Positions 17,892 through 25,715 of a stretch of 34,941 bases of DNA are shown one piece after another (the stretch's first letter is position 1; each line of letters starts with the position of its first letter). Source of the stretch: a virus; IMG/VR virus record IMGVR_UViG_3300023301_000045, positions 1 to 34,941 of that record. One strand, 5' to 3'. Position numbers and translations under genes: made by a program. Under the pieces are notes generated by a model that was given only the letters and a program-made list of their open reading frames with translations, made no database searches and was not told where the DNA came from.

Positions 17892-20036
17892 TCACTCAAG
17901 TTTGCTATTTTGAGTTCCAGCAACTTTAATAGCAAGCTCAACTGCAGTCCTGGCGTTCTCAGAATCAACCTTTTCCTGCTCAAGGCTAACCTTGGCCTGC
18001 ATTTGTTGAATCTGGGCAATAGCTTTGGCTTCTTCAATATCAGCTTTTTGCTTATCGATAGCCACTTCAGCAGATTTAATGGCCAACTCACCTTCAGCTT
18101 GCTGTGCACGTTGCTGCACCTTAGCCATTTCAACTTCAGTAAGCGCCTGCAATTGCATAGCTTCCGGACTTTCTTGCTGTGAGGCGGCTTCTTGCTGTTG
18201 CTTAATCATATCCATAAATGCTTGCTCTTTAGCTTTTAGCGAGTCAACATTACGAATCTCTAAGTTATCTAATATAATGCCCAAGCCTTCAGTATTCATA
18301 AATTGGGCAAACAGCGGAGAAGCTTGCATCATCTTAATCATCATATCTAGCGACATTTGTTTTTGAACACGCGAGTTAACGCCAGCTGAAACCTTAAGCT
18401 GTAACATCGATGAGTCATAACTAAGATTAACATTCCTGTCGGCGCCTGGATTATTTACCATCCTAAAGCCACGCTTGCCGTCTTTAGCTACCACCGGCAA
18501 ACTACGTGGGGTCTTATAGTACTTAGGAATTAAATCTAATACGATTTGGCCGATTCTATCCCAAGCTTTTAAGTAGTTAATTAAGTATGGTCCAGAGCTG
18601 CCATCTGATTGTAATGCGCCTTGAATCATTGCGCGCCCACTCATGTTATCCACAATGCCTTGAGAAGCGTCATACGAGCCCAATGTGGCCTGTATCGTCG
18701 CATCCGCATTCATAAATGCCGACTCAATGATTGGGGGTGTTGGTGTGCGTTGTACTTCGCGTGGCGCTTCCAGTCTTTCACCGGTATCAGCATGAAACGC
18801 ATTGTAAGCTAGCACATTAGCTTCTTGCACGTTGCGGTAAGCTTCTTTGTAGTCTTCAGGAATCGCTTCTACAGATACAATAAACTTATGCATCACCATA
18901 TTTTCGATTTCATTAAGCATTGATTGGCCAGCAAAGTTCTTACTGCGCTGTGCATCTTTAGCATGATAAACATATGGACGGGTCATTTGCTGAGTGGCGC
19001 CACCTTCGCCGCCAGCGTTGTCACCACGAATCAATACTGAGTTGCCATCAACAAATACAATCGGCAAGTACTTGTAATCAGTTACTCCTCTATATAATTC
19101 TCTGGTTTGACAAAAACGTGATTGCTCAATCGTTTCAATTTCAGTCCAGCGCTCTTCTAATACTATTGGGGCTTGCTCAATTGAATCCCATTTCTCAATA
19201 AGTTCTTGATATTGCTCTAATGGGACCACATGGCCGTTAGACAGGCGTACAATTTTAACTTTCTTATGCTTTTTCTCAAACATATAGGCAACTAAAATAA
19301 CTTCTTGTTGCTGGCTCTTATAGCTCCATTGGAAACCTTCAAGGTTGGATGAAGTATGGAAAGTGATTTCACTGGCCGCGGCTTCACCAAACTCTTTTAT
19401 AAAGCGTTCCTTAGAATATGGAATCAGCATGCCGCAATAACTACCGTCGCCTTTATGCGAAGTTCTAGCCATAGGGTCAAAGAAAGTTAAGGTTGGATCA
19501 AACACTCGTTCAACAATGATTTGCTGCTCAAATGACAATTCATTAACGTATTCAGTGCGCACCCAAGCAGCAGAGAAACCACCAATTAACTGGTCGGTAT
19601 TTAAAGCTGATTGCAAGTTATCATTGGAAGCGTCATTAAAGATTGCGCGTAAATAGCTTTCGACAACTTCTTCGGTAGCAATAAACTCTTCAGTTAGCTC
19701 CTCAATTGGCACGCCGTCTGCCGCTCTTACGGTAATCGATGGCTCTTGTTGGGCAAATTGGGTTCTTAGCTTAGATACGATTGCTTCGAGTATATTAAAT
19801 TCAACCACTGGCTTCTGCAGCGCTTTAAGTACGCTTTTATCGCTGTTGGATATGCTGCTAGCACATACGAAGCCGGTAAACTCCCAAAAGCGATTATTGT
19901 TATCGCGAAAATATTGGTACCAGTCTTCAACCATCTTTATACGTTTATCTAAACGCTCAGAATGATCTTTACCTATGTGAGATGATGTAAAGGCAGGTTT
20001 CTTGCGTGATTTCTTATCGTTATCTTTCATACCCAT
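17892..20036 (-). CDS. portal protein, P22 gp1-like, 714 aa
   Basis: This is the portal, the dodecameric ring at the packaging vertex. The length of 714 aa is close to P22 gp1 (725). N-terminal signs of the family are a helical DWYQYFRDNNNRFWEFTGF segment followed by KPVVEFNILEAIVSKLRTQFAQQEPSI and a VERVFDPTLTFFDPMARTSHKG block. The last 120 residues are Gln/Glu/Ala-rich and strongly helical (EVEMAKVQQRAQQAEGELA, KADIEEAKAIAQIQQMQAK), as in the C-terminal barrel of P22 portal that acts as a pressure sensor. The start overlaps the terL stop by 17 bases behind AAGGA. The C-terminus may differ from P22 in length of the barrel. Confidence 0.87.
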   Translation of the reverse strand: MGMKDNDKKSRKKPAFTSSHIGKDHSERLDKRIKMVEDWYQYFRDNNNRFWEFTGFVCASSISNSDKSVLKALQKPVVEFNILEAIVSKLRTQFAQQEPSITVRAADGVPIEELTEEFIATEEVVESYLRAIFNDASNDNLQSALNTDQLIGGFSAAWVRTEYVNELSFEQQIIVERVFDPTLTFFDPMARTSHKGDGSYCGMLIPYSKERFIKEFGEAAASEITFHTSSNLEGFQWSYKSQQQEVILVAYMFEKKHKKVKIVRLSNGHVVPLEQYQELIEKWDSIEQAPIVLEERWTEIETIEQSRFCQTRELYRGVTDYKYLPIVFVDGNSVLIRGDNAGGEGGATQQMTRPYVYHAKDAQRSKNFAGQSMLNEIENMVMHKFIVSVEAIPEDYKEAYRNVQEANVLAYNAFHADTGERLEAPREVQRTPTPPIIESAFMNADATIQATLGSYDASQGIVDNMSGRAMIQGALQSDGSSGPYLINYLKAWDRIGQIVLDLIPKYYKTPRSLPVVAKDGKRGFRMVNNPGADRNVNLSYDSSMLQLKVSAGVNSRVQKQMSLDMMIKMMQASPLFAQFMNTEGLGIILDNLEIRNVDSLKAKEQAFMDMIKQQQEAASQQESPEAMQLQALTEVEMAKVQQRAQQAEGELAIKSAEVAIDKQKADIEEAKAIAQIQQMQAKVSLEQEKVDSENARTAVELAIKVAGTQNSKLE

Positions 20037-21594
20037 TGTTCCTTGCCTGCATTTTAGCGGCTAATTTTCGGTTAAAATCATTGGCTAAATCTTTAGCCAC
20101 ATTGTCTTGTTTGCGACCAGCACTAATAACACTTACAGGTAAGGCTAAAGTTAAGCATAAAGCATCAGATTCATCACTAGAACGCACCCCCCGTCTCTTC
20201 ATATCAGCCTTGGCTTCAATTAAAAGGCGAGAGTTCGAATCAAATTTGTATCGAGTTCCACATATGTCAGCATGCAACGTGTCCACATCCGGTATACTAC
20301 ATGGCTCATCATGCAGCCACGCACTTAACAAGCCCCACATCTCAGCACGCTTGTTAGAGTATTTATTAGCATCTAATGGACTTGATCCCGCGTTGACCGC
20401 ACGCACGACGTCCCCATGCCCAAGTTCATTGAGTCTGTCAACAACCCCTGCGCCCAAGCCTCCAACATCAATGACGACCATATCCGGGCGCTCTCTTCCG
20501 ATAATAGTATGCAGTATGCCCGCAACTTCCATCGTGTCTCGTTTGACATGCGTTTCCAGCTCATAAGCAACCCGTCCTCTACGTCTAATAATCGCCGTCC
20601 TATCATCACCAAAGCGCGCTGGATCACAGCCAATAATTAATGGGCCATACCTTTCCGCTCTCTGGCATTTACGTGCTCGCATTACAATATCTGATGGTAT
20701 ATAGCTATCTTCACCAGTTAACTGAAATGCTTCCTCTGCATGAAATGGGTACTCTTGCTTAAAAGCTTTGCCACCATCCATGCCGTTTACTGACAAGTCA
20801 ATAATCTTATTACGTCGCCATGACAATTGATCATTACTTAGCTTATAAAATTGTTTTAATTGAAACTCTTCAGGAGTGCATTTAAAGTCATCACCGGCTT
20901 TGCGTACATACTCATCTTGCCAGAACCACGGTATAAATATAGCCTGAAATTCAGATATGCCCGCTTCGGCCTTTTGCCACTCTTGATGTAAATAGTCTCC
21001 TACCCCGTTAGCGGTAGACTCTAGAATAATCTCTGTGTTATTAGCATTTGGAATAGCCTGCATGATACCTGTGGCATGGTCTGCTGCATTACTCCAAAAG
21101 CCACATTCACTAAAATGTGCCAGCTGAATCGTAGCTGAACGACCAACATTTTTGTTTTCTGCCGTACCCAATTTATAACCACTATCCAGTTGACCAAAGA
21201 CCAACTCCTTACTATTACTTGCTGACACCTGCGGCTGCACTAATGGGGGTGTGTTTTCATAAAAGCGCTTAGCCATCTTAAATAAGTTATTAGTAGCTTC
21301 CAGTGAATGGGTTAAAATAAAAGCCTGCATACCACGGTTATGACTTACTTTATGGTAAAGCCTACCCCCAATGTAAGTTGAGCAACCTTGTTGCCGTCCT
21401 TTCAAAATAATGGCTCTAACTTTGCCAGTTTCTCTAAGTTGTTGCTCTAACCGCTGATGAATATAACGTTGGGCTTTGTTCAGCTCGAAAGGTTGCACGC
21501 TACCATCTTTAGCTCTAATTCTTAGACACTTAAGGGCGTAATGTTCAAAATCATCTTTTAAGCGTTGGCGTATAGCACGCTCTCTTTCATCCAT
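20020..21594 (-). CDS. terL: terminase large subunit
   Basis: This is the packaging motor ATPase and nuclease, 524 aa. The ATPase part has a Walker A-like loop KGRQQGCST at about 65-73 (a variant lacking the classical GKT), a Walker B-like strand TIQLAHFSE ending at E163, and coupling motif LESTANG at 194-200. The RNase H-like nuclease part has LIIGCDPARFGDDRTA with D326, then MVVIDVGGLGAG with D378, and a C-terminal SSDESDALCLTLA acidic cluster, giving the three metal-binding sites. Its ATG overlaps the terS stop (TAATG). Packaging type (headful or cos) cannot be read from this sequence; P22 relatives are headful. Confidence 0.93.
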   Translation of the reverse strand: MDERERAIRQRLKDDFEHYALKCLRIRAKDGSVQPFELNKAQRYIHQRLEQQLRETGKVRAIILKGRQQGCSTYIGGRLYHKVSHNRGMQAFILTHSLEATNNLFKMAKRFYENTPPLVQPQVSASNSKELVFGQLDSGYKLGTAENKNVGRSATIQLAHFSECGFWSNAADHATGIMQAIPNANNTEIILESTANGVGDYLHQEWQKAEAGISEFQAIFIPWFWQDEYVRKAGDDFKCTPEEFQLKQFYKLSNDQLSWRRNKIIDLSVNGMDGGKAFKQEYPFHAEEAFQLTGEDSYIPSDIVMRARKCQRAERYGPLIIGCDPARFGDDRTAIIRRRGRVAYELETHVKRDTMEVAGILHTIIGRERPDMVVIDVGGLGAGVVDRLNELGHGDVVRAVNAGSSPLDANKYSNKRAEMWGLLSAWLHDEPCSIPDVDTLHADICGTRYKFDSNSRLLIEAKADMKRRGVRSSDESDALCLTLALPVSVISAGRKQDNVAKDLANDFNRKLAAKMQARNNGYER

Positions 21595-22103
21595 TACTCT
21601 AGCTCTTGCAATGCGTCTTCATGTTTTATGCTGACATTGTTTTCAACGTACGACCGGGTGCCGTATAGTTTTGGAAGTAGCCGCTCCACAGCCCACTTAC
21701 GGGTTTCGATTTGAAGTCTGGAACGTGAAACAGCATTACTATTAGGAACAAGGCCTTTATCGGTTGCAATCAAATCTGCTTCTGCATTGTCTGCTAGCTC
21801 ATATATTTGCTCTACACAAATCATAGCTAGGAAAGCTTTAGCTTCCAAAAACTTGGTCGCAAATTCAGGATATACCCTGCGCCAACGCAAAATAGTATCC
21901 TGATCTGGAAAACCGTCTTCTTTAAATAGTCGATGTAGCTTCTCTAAGCCCATAGCATTGCGGGCTACAATGTCACAGACATATTCAGCACGCATAGGCG
22001 TATAAGTGCAAGCCAGTCCCGGGGTGTGATCATCGGCCGGTTTCTTCTTAGGCCTTGCAGCATTAGTGTTACGTTTAGGCTTTTGCTTTATTTCTTCGGT
22101 CAC
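21594..22103 (-). CDS. terS: terminase small subunit
   Basis: This is the DNA-recognition subunit of the packaging motor, 169 aa. A basic disordered N-terminus (KQKPKRNTNAARPKKKP) precedes a helix-turn-helix region (YVCDIVARNAMGLEKLHRLFKEDGFPDQDTILRWRRVYPEF) and an oligomerising helical core (AKAFLAMICVEQIYELADNAE). This arrangement and the WRR..PEF..kf..A motif match the Sf6/P22-type small terminases. It overlaps terL by one base pair of codons and the zinc-finger gene upstream by 29 bases. If packaging is headful, a pac site would be expected in or near this gene. I saw no repeat that marks one. Confidence 0.85.
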   Translation of the reverse strand: MTEEIKQKPKRNTNAARPKKKPADDHTPGLACTYTPMRAEYVCDIVARNAMGLEKLHRLFKEDGFPDQDTILRWRRVYPEFATKFLEAKAFLAMICVEQIYELADNAEADLIATDKGLVPNSNAVSRSRLQIETRKWAVERLLPKLYGTRSYVENNVSIKHEDALQELE

Positions 22104-22353
22104 TACGCTTCCTTACGCTTGGCTTAGGCTCTGTTAGTCGCTCTAATATTGCAGCATCATTCACCTGATCAACAATGGGCAACAAGTACTGAGCTGGCTT
22201 AGTTTGGAGTATAGCATCGATTTCAGCATCTTCTATGTCAGGAACATGTCCAATACCGTCACACGTCTTACATTTCTCCATTGCCATAAAACCCATGCCC
22301 CAAATTGCTTTGGAGCCGCGACAAGATGGACAGTTTTTAATCTTCAATGTCAT
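22075..22353 (-). CDS. small zinc-finger protein, DnaJ-type Cys motifs, 92 aa
   Basis: Residues 8-36 contain CPSCRGSKAIWG and CKTCDGIGH, a CxxCxG pair with two CxxC knuckles. This is like a single DnaJ-type zinc module, and such small proteins are common beside phage terminase genes. The C-terminus is basic (SVRKRSDRRNKAKA) and could bind nucleic acid. The ATG follows AAGGAAG and overlaps the previous gene by 17 bases. A role in packaging or late regulation is conjecture. Confidence 0.8.
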   Translation of the reverse strand: MTLKIKNCPSCRGSKAIWGMGFMAMEKCKTCDGIGHVPDIEDAEIDAILQTKPAQYLLPIVDQVNDAAILERLTEPKPSVRKRSDRRNKAKA

Positions 22354-22600
22354 TGTCTTCCTTATATTTTACTAGCGCTTTCCTCAGCGCATCACCTTGT
22401 TTTTCAAGAAAATCCAGCCTCCGTTGCAGGGCTTTTACACGCCCACTTAGCCCTTTAACTTCATGCCTATGACTTCTTATTTCATATTTGAGACAGAATT
22501 CACCTAATTTTTCTAGATGCTCAAAACCAGGTTTTTTTTCAAATAAAGCGGCGGCTTTATTGGCCTGTTCCAAATTCTCTTTTGCAAGCCAAATTTCCAT
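22337..22600 (-). CDS. small coiled-coil protein, 87 aa
   Basis: This is a charged helical protein with coiled-coil character (ENLEQANKAAALFEKK, LSGRVKALQRRLDFLEKQGDALRKAL). The frame is open from a TTG at 22654 (105 aa), which overlaps the upstream gene by 20 bases and has AAGGCG nearby. The first ATG, at 22600, has AGAGAGG nine or ten bases upstream, and I prefer it. It lies inside the terminase-proximal operon. Function is unknown; it might be a scaffold for the packaging or regulatory genes around it. Confidence 0.65.
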   Translation of the reverse strand: MEIWLAKENLEQANKAAALFEKKPGFEHLEKLGEFCLKYEIRSHRHEVKGLSGRVKALQRRLDFLEKQGDALRKALVKYKEDNDIED

Positions 22601-22634
22601 CCGGCCCGCCTCTCTTTCTGCTGGACTAAACTTG

Positions 22635-22943
22635 CTACGCACCAAGCTCAACAACTTCGCCTTCTTGGATCATGTTGTCTTGGCTAGCGTTAGTAGCTTC
22701 GGTTGCGGCTTTAGCTTCGGCTTCAGCAAATGCTTTGGCAATTAATTCTGGACTAGCAATAGCAGTAATATCTTTGAATTCCATCATTGTTGGAGCTAAT
22801 AAATGAATAAATGATTTGTCGACAGCTTGGTCTAAATCCATTACTTGCTGGTGAACCAATCCCGTTTCATTATCGGTATGTAGGCGAGCAACTAATTTAA
22901 AAACTTTAGACTCATCTAACATTACTTGAATTTGTAAAAACAT
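22635..22943 (-). CDS. small acidic protein, 102 aa
   Basis: I use the ATG at 22943 because GGAG lies six bases upstream. An ATG four codons earlier lies in an A/T stretch with no ribosome site. The first half looks like a small alpha/beta fold (FLQIQVMLDESKVFKLVARL). The second half is Ala/Glu-rich helix (KAFAEAEAKAATEATNAS) ending in an acidic tail. No family is recognised. It belongs to the leftward operon that ends in terminase and portal. Confidence 0.7.
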   Translation of the reverse strand: MFLQIQVMLDESKVFKLVARLHTDNETGLVHQQVMDLDQAVDKSFIHLLAPTMMEFKDITAIASPELIAKAFAEAEAKAATEATNASQDNMIQEGEVVELGA

Positions 22944-22982
22944 CCTTTTCTCCATTTTTTGAAAAATAATACCTCAATCATA

Positions 22983-23411
22983 TCACGTTGCATTTAATCT
23001 TTGCATAACATTTCTAACATTTTGAAATGTTTCAGCCACCGCCTGCATTTCATCAGCTCTATCGGCTAATTGCTCAAAGAATCTTAAATAACGCTTATGA
23101 CAAGCGCGAACTCTTTGCTTTAACGGCTCCATATTGCCTTCAACCCTAAATTCCATATCCATATCCATTTCCGCCAAGTGCGTCGTGTAAGGCGTTGTCA
23201 GTGGTGAGTCAGGATACCTTAATCCCTTCAAAGCGCTCACTAAACATTCGACATTGGTTATACAAAAGCCGACAGATACCTTTTCATTATTTATATAATC
23301 TTGCTTGCTCTTATATACTCTGGTAACACAAGGGATACAAACATAAAGAGGAATATTTAAAGGGTTTACAATCTTAAAATTACTTAAATCCACATAAGAT
23401 GCGACATACAT
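22983..23411 (-). CDS. hypothetical protein, 142 aa
   Basis: The frame extends to 23456, but AAGGGTGATATT directly precedes the ATG at 23411, giving MYVASYVDLSNFKIV as N-terminus. It contains three Cys in the first half (VCIPCVTRVYK, VGFCITNVECLV) and a charged helical second half (EPLKQRVRACHKRYLRFFEQLADRADEMQAV). It may be a diverged tandem relative of the next gene upstream: both start MY..S..D.S and have C.VT..YK-type spacing. No known family. It is likely cytoplasmic. Confidence 0.65.
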   Translation of the reverse strand: MYVASYVDLSNFKIVNPLNIPLYVCIPCVTRVYKSKQDYINNEKVSVGFCITNVECLVSALKGLRYPDSPLTTPYTTHLAEMDMDMEFRVEGNMEPLKQRVRACHKRYLRFFEQLADRADEMQAVAETFQNVRNVMQRLNAT

Positions 23412-23434
23412 AATATCACCCTTGATATTAAATA

Positions 23435-23812
23435 CTACATAGATAAGGATGGCCATTTCTTCCAGCCGCTATCTAAAAAATATTCCGCTTGTTCAATTTT
23501 AAAATCTATAGAATCAACATACTTTTCATGATGGATTTCTGTTTTCTTTTCTAAATAACCTTCTTTTTCATAAGATTCTAATTTTACATCGGCAAAGATT
23601 GGCTCATGACAATATCTATGAACAGCCATTAAGCAATTATATACCCTTTCAGATATCTCAATCGTCGTTTGTGCGCTAAATGTAGCTGGCTGTTTGTTTA
23701 CATAAGAATCCATGCCATGCTTATAGCATTCCGTCACACACGTCATTATTCTTAACTCGAGATCATCCTGCTTTTGCATAACAGACACATCAAAGCTTGA
23801 AACCATATACAT
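23435..23812 (-). CDS. hypothetical protein, first gene of the leftward terminase operon, 125 aa
   Basis: This gene starts 13 bases from the 24-bp palindrome at 23825-23848. The N-terminus MYMVSSFDVSVMQKQDDLELRIMTCVTECYKHGMD resembles the downstream 142-aa protein in its MY..S..D.S start and Cys/YK pattern. The rest is charged and mixed (YEKEGYLEKKTEIHHEKYVD). A weak GA-rich stretch (AAGAAGATCTA) precedes the ATG. As the first gene of the operon it could be an early or middle regulator, but no DNA-binding motif is seen. Confidence 0.65.
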   Translation of the reverse strand: MYMVSSFDVSVMQKQDDLELRIMTCVTECYKHGMDSYVNKQPATFSAQTTIEISERVYNCLMAVHRYCHEPIFADVKLESYEKEGYLEKKTEIHHEKYVDSIDFKIEQAEYFLDSGWKKWPSLSM

Positions 23813-23824
23813 ATTAGATCTTCT

Positions 23825-23848
23825 TAATCATATTGCACAATATGATTA
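23825..23848. promoter_or_regulatory. 24-bp perfect palindrome between divergent operons (operator candidate)
   Basis: Two 11-bp arms (left TAATCATATTG) surround a CA centre with no mismatch. It lies between the leftward terminase operon and the rightward small operon. A TTGCAC (23833-23838) inside it and a TATAAT (23854-23859) 15 bases later form a possible rightward promoter. A protein bound here would overlap its -35 box and also the leftward start region. Confidence 0.6.
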
Positions 23849-23888
23849 TATATTATAATATATGGTTAGGCAAATAAACGGATTTCTA

Positions 23889-24086
23889 ATGCTTAAGCAT
23901 GCAATTTTAATTTTATCCATAGTAAGTCCTGGCAAAACAGTGATTGATTATGAATTTTATAACGACGCTAAGCATTGCGATGCAGTGGCGGATGAGATTA
24001 ATAATTATGAACCAAATACAACGGGACAGCCAACTGTTAAATCAGTTTGCGTAGTGATAGAAGATAATTTTACTAAAGAGGTTTGA
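23889..24086 (+). CDS. small protein with hydrophobic N-terminus, 65 aa
   Basis: The frame is open from ATG 23862, but that codon is fused to the promoter-like TATAAT. The next ATG, at 23889, starts MLKHAILILSIVSPGKTVIDYEF. The hydrophobic residues 4-12 followed by Asp/Glu and two Cys (KHCDAVADEI, SVCVVIED) resemble small phage proteins with a short signal-like N-terminus. The ribosome site is weak for either start. It is followed one base later by the HNH-like gene, so they form an operon. Function unknown. Confidence 0.55.
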   Translation: MLKHAILILSIVSPGKTVIDYEFYNDAKHCDAVADEINNYEPNTTGQPTVKSVCVVIEDNFTKEV

Positions 24087-24087
24087 T

Positions 24088-24474
24088 ATGACGGCATGGC
24101 GTACAACTGGGTCAAGAAGACAGGGGCAAGCTGAGACTCACCTTTCATACCAAGAAAAGTTTCTGTCATTGTTATTAAAACTTGGCGACGATGAGTGCTG
24201 GCGTGTAAATGTCGGTGTAAATACAGATCCGCTAAACAAGTATTGCACTTTTAGCTGGCGACATCCTGAAGGCTCTGAAACCAAATCTTATATGGCACGT
24301 AAAGTTTCTTATGAAATATTTAACGGCGCAGTGACCCCAGGGCTGATGGTAATAACAACTTGCAAACGAGTTGGCTGCGTCAATCCCAAGCATTTAGCCT
24401 TGGCAAATAAAAGCGAAGCCACCAAACATAAATCAAAAGCACATAACAGAGGGTACAATGACTACAATAGGTAA
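24088..24474 (+). CDS. single-module HNH-like protein, 128 aa
   Basis: This is the same family as the 271-aa protein at 17027-17842, with one module. ECW lies at 36-38, a conserved ARKVSYEIFNG helix at 70-80, then TTCKRVGCVNPKHLAL at 90-105. The putative Zn ligands C92, C97 and H102 and the N99 of the HNH fold are kept. The general-base position two residues before C92 is T90 rather than His. The basic C-terminus (NKSEATKHKSKAHNR) could contact DNA. AAAGAGG precedes the ATG. It overlaps the downstream RHH gene by 17 bases, which couples the two. Nicking activity cannot be assumed. Confidence 0.75.
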   Translation: MTAWRTTGSRRQGQAETHLSYQEKFLSLLLKLGDDECWRVNVGVNTDPLNKYCTFSWRHPEGSETKSYMARKVSYEIFNGAVTPGLMVITTCKRVGCVNPKHLALANKSEATKHKSKAHNRGYNDYNR

Positions 24475-24631
24475 TCGCAAAGCTGTATGGATAACCGAGA
24501 GCACACATAGAAAATTAAAACTAGCATCACTAATGCTTAATCAAAGCATAATTGAAATAGTTGAAAATTCTTTTAATGCTTGGGAAAAAAAACATAAGCT
24601 AAAAATTGACAGCGCAAAAAAACAGCTATAA
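24458..24631 (+). CDS. ribbon-helix-helix (Arc/CopG-like) protein, 57 aa
   Basis: The product begins MTTIGNRKAVWITESTHRKL, continues KLASLMLNQSIIEIVENSF and ends AWEKKHKLKIDSAKKQL. A short beta strand (RKAVWIT) is followed by two helices, as in CopG/Arc proteins, which bind DNA as dimers through the paired strands. GAGGG lies seven bases before the ATG. It is translationally coupled to the HNH-like gene and is followed by a noncoding stretch and a terminator. The perfect palindrome at 23825-23848 is a natural candidate for its operator, by context only. Confidence 0.7.
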   Translation: MTTIGNRKAVWITESTHRKLKLASLMLNQSIIEIVENSFNAWEKKHKLKIDSAKKQL

Positions 24632-24729
24632 TCTTAAAGAGCCTGCGCACTTGCAAATCGTGATTGCACACAAAATGTATTGTCTGCGTGGGCCCTTCCT
24701 TGTATTAGACCTGTAAATTAGACCTTAAG

Positions 24730-24765
24730 ACAAGCCGTTCATTACTTTGAGCGGCTTGTTTTATT
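24730..24765 (+). terminator. intrinsic terminator of the small rightward operon
   Basis: ACAAGCCG (24730-24737) pairs with CGGCTTGT (24752-24759), followed by TTTTATTT. The 98 bases between the RHH stop and this stem (24632-24729) hold no reading frame. They contain a small TGCAA/TTGCA hairpin and two copies of TTAGACCT. Confidence 0.8.
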
Positions 24766-24869
24766 TAATCTCTACTTAAAAAAAACGCTACTACTGCTAA
24801 ACTAAAACCCATGCTAACTATGATAGCTAACATGGATATCAAAACATTTAAACAATACTCACTCGTCAT
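24765..24869 (-). CDS. small single-span membrane protein, 34 aa
   Basis: ATG at 24869 encodes MTSEYCLNVLISMLAIIVSM and then GFSLAVVAFFLSRD. Residues 7-31 form one hydrophobic span flanked by Glu/Ser outside and Arg-Asp at the end. The ribosome site is GAGAT, five bases away. It starts nine bases after the upstream stop in the same direction. Such tiny membrane proteins serve as holins, antiholins or superinfection factors in phages, but nothing here decides which. Confidence 0.45.
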   Translation of the reverse strand: MTSEYCLNVLISMLAIIVSMGFSLAVVAFFLSRD

Positions 24870-24877
24870 TATTATCT

Positions 24878-25276
24878 CTATATTGCTTCCTGGAGGCGCT
24901 CACGCAAACTTATAGTTTGTTTAACTTTGCGTTTAATCAACGTCGCCAATTCTTCGGTAGTTAATATTCTAGTCGCTAATTTGTTTTTACTTAAATCCGT
25001 GTTTTTTATCTCTTCAGCTAAATAAAATCCATTGCTGCTATAAATCATTGGGCCAAAAAATAAATAATCATAAGTAAGAATTGAATACTCTAAGTGCTTT
25101 AACAGCTTAACCCTTAAAAACTTTTTACATTTAACATCCAATACGGTGTCCACCTCTTCATTTCTTAAGCCTGCTAGCTTAGCAATTTGCTCAATAGCTT
25201 CAAGCTCATCCTTGCCAACTGACTTAGGACTTACATTGCTCCACAGTGGTTGCCATATTTTAACTTCTGCATTCAT
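24878..25276 (-). CDS. hypothetical protein, 132 aa
   Basis: The ATG at 25276 has AAGGAG with seven bases of spacing, so I prefer it to an upstream frame start at 25294. It overlaps the VRR-NUC gene by 17 bases. The sequence has charged helices (DELEAIEQIAKLAGLRNEEVDTVLD, ELATLIKRKVKQTISLRERL) around an aromatic middle (YSILTYDYLFFGPMIYSSNGFYL). No family is recognised. Coupling to a nuclease suggests DNA metabolism. Confidence 0.65.
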   Translation of the reverse strand: MNAEVKIWQPLWSNVSPKSVGKDELEAIEQIAKLAGLRNEEVDTVLDVKCKKFLRVKLLKHLEYSILTYDYLFFGPMIYSSNGFYLAEEIKNTDLSKNKLATRILTTEELATLIKRKVKQTISLRERLQEAI

Positions 25277-25655
25277 CCGTAATCTCCTTTGCATTTAAAT
25301 AATTAACGATAACATTCCTGGCTTCTTCAAAGCCATAACTAACAACTGCTAAATAACCTGCGTCACTTAGCTGTTGAATTCTTTGTTGTTGCTCTTTGCT
25401 AACAACTGGGTTGGGTTTGCCTTTGACCTTTGGTCTTTTAAGCTCAATAAAGAGCCCAGCAAGGCCGTTTGAGGGGAGTGTTAGCATTAAGTCAGGGATT
25501 CCAGCTTTAACACCCCCTAAACGTAAAGATTTTGCCTCTACAATGTTACGACTTCCTCCATTGGGGATGGCAAATAACAATAGCGTTGGATATTGCACCT
25601 CAAACCATCTGACTAACATCTCTTGCTCTGTCTTTTCTATTTGCATCCTGCGCAT
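25260..25655 (-). CDS. VRR-NUC domain nuclease, 131 aa
   Basis: This is a single-domain PD-(D/E)XK nuclease of the VRR-NUC family, which cuts branched or Holliday-like DNA and is common near phage replication genes. Visible motifs are an early Glu helix (EKTEQEMLVRWFEVQYP), the PNGGSRN loop, GVKAGIPDL with the first catalytic Asp, and FIELKRPKVKG carrying the E-x-K pair. These are followed by a long helix with Gln residues (KEQQQRIQQLSDAGYLAVV). The ATG at 25655 has AAGGA seven bases upstream. Downstream of the initiator in the same direction, it probably resolves replication or recombination intermediates. Confidence 0.85.
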   Translation of the reverse strand: MRRMQIEKTEQEMLVRWFEVQYPTLLLFAIPNGGSRNIVEAKSLRLGGVKAGIPDLMLTLPSNGLAGLFIELKRPKVKGKPNPVVSKEQQQRIQQLSDAGYLAVVSYGFEEARNVIVNYLNAKEITDECRS

Positions 25656-25676
25656 GCCTTTTTCCTTTTTGTAAAG

Positions 25677-25711
25677 CCAAAGCTGATATGATAATTGGTG
25701 ATCAGCTTTGG
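25677..25711 (-). terminator. ten-bp hairpin between the initiator and VRR-NUC genes
   Basis: CCAAAGCTGA and TCAGCTTTGG pair perfectly across a 15-base loop, just after the initiator stop. Neither side has a U tract, so it may stabilise or process the message rather than terminate it. Confidence 0.5.
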
Positions 25712-25715
25712 ATTA

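Noticed and set aside
24640-24720. tRNA-like stretch
   Set aside because: No T-loop consensus, no acceptor stem pairing and no CCA end could be found.
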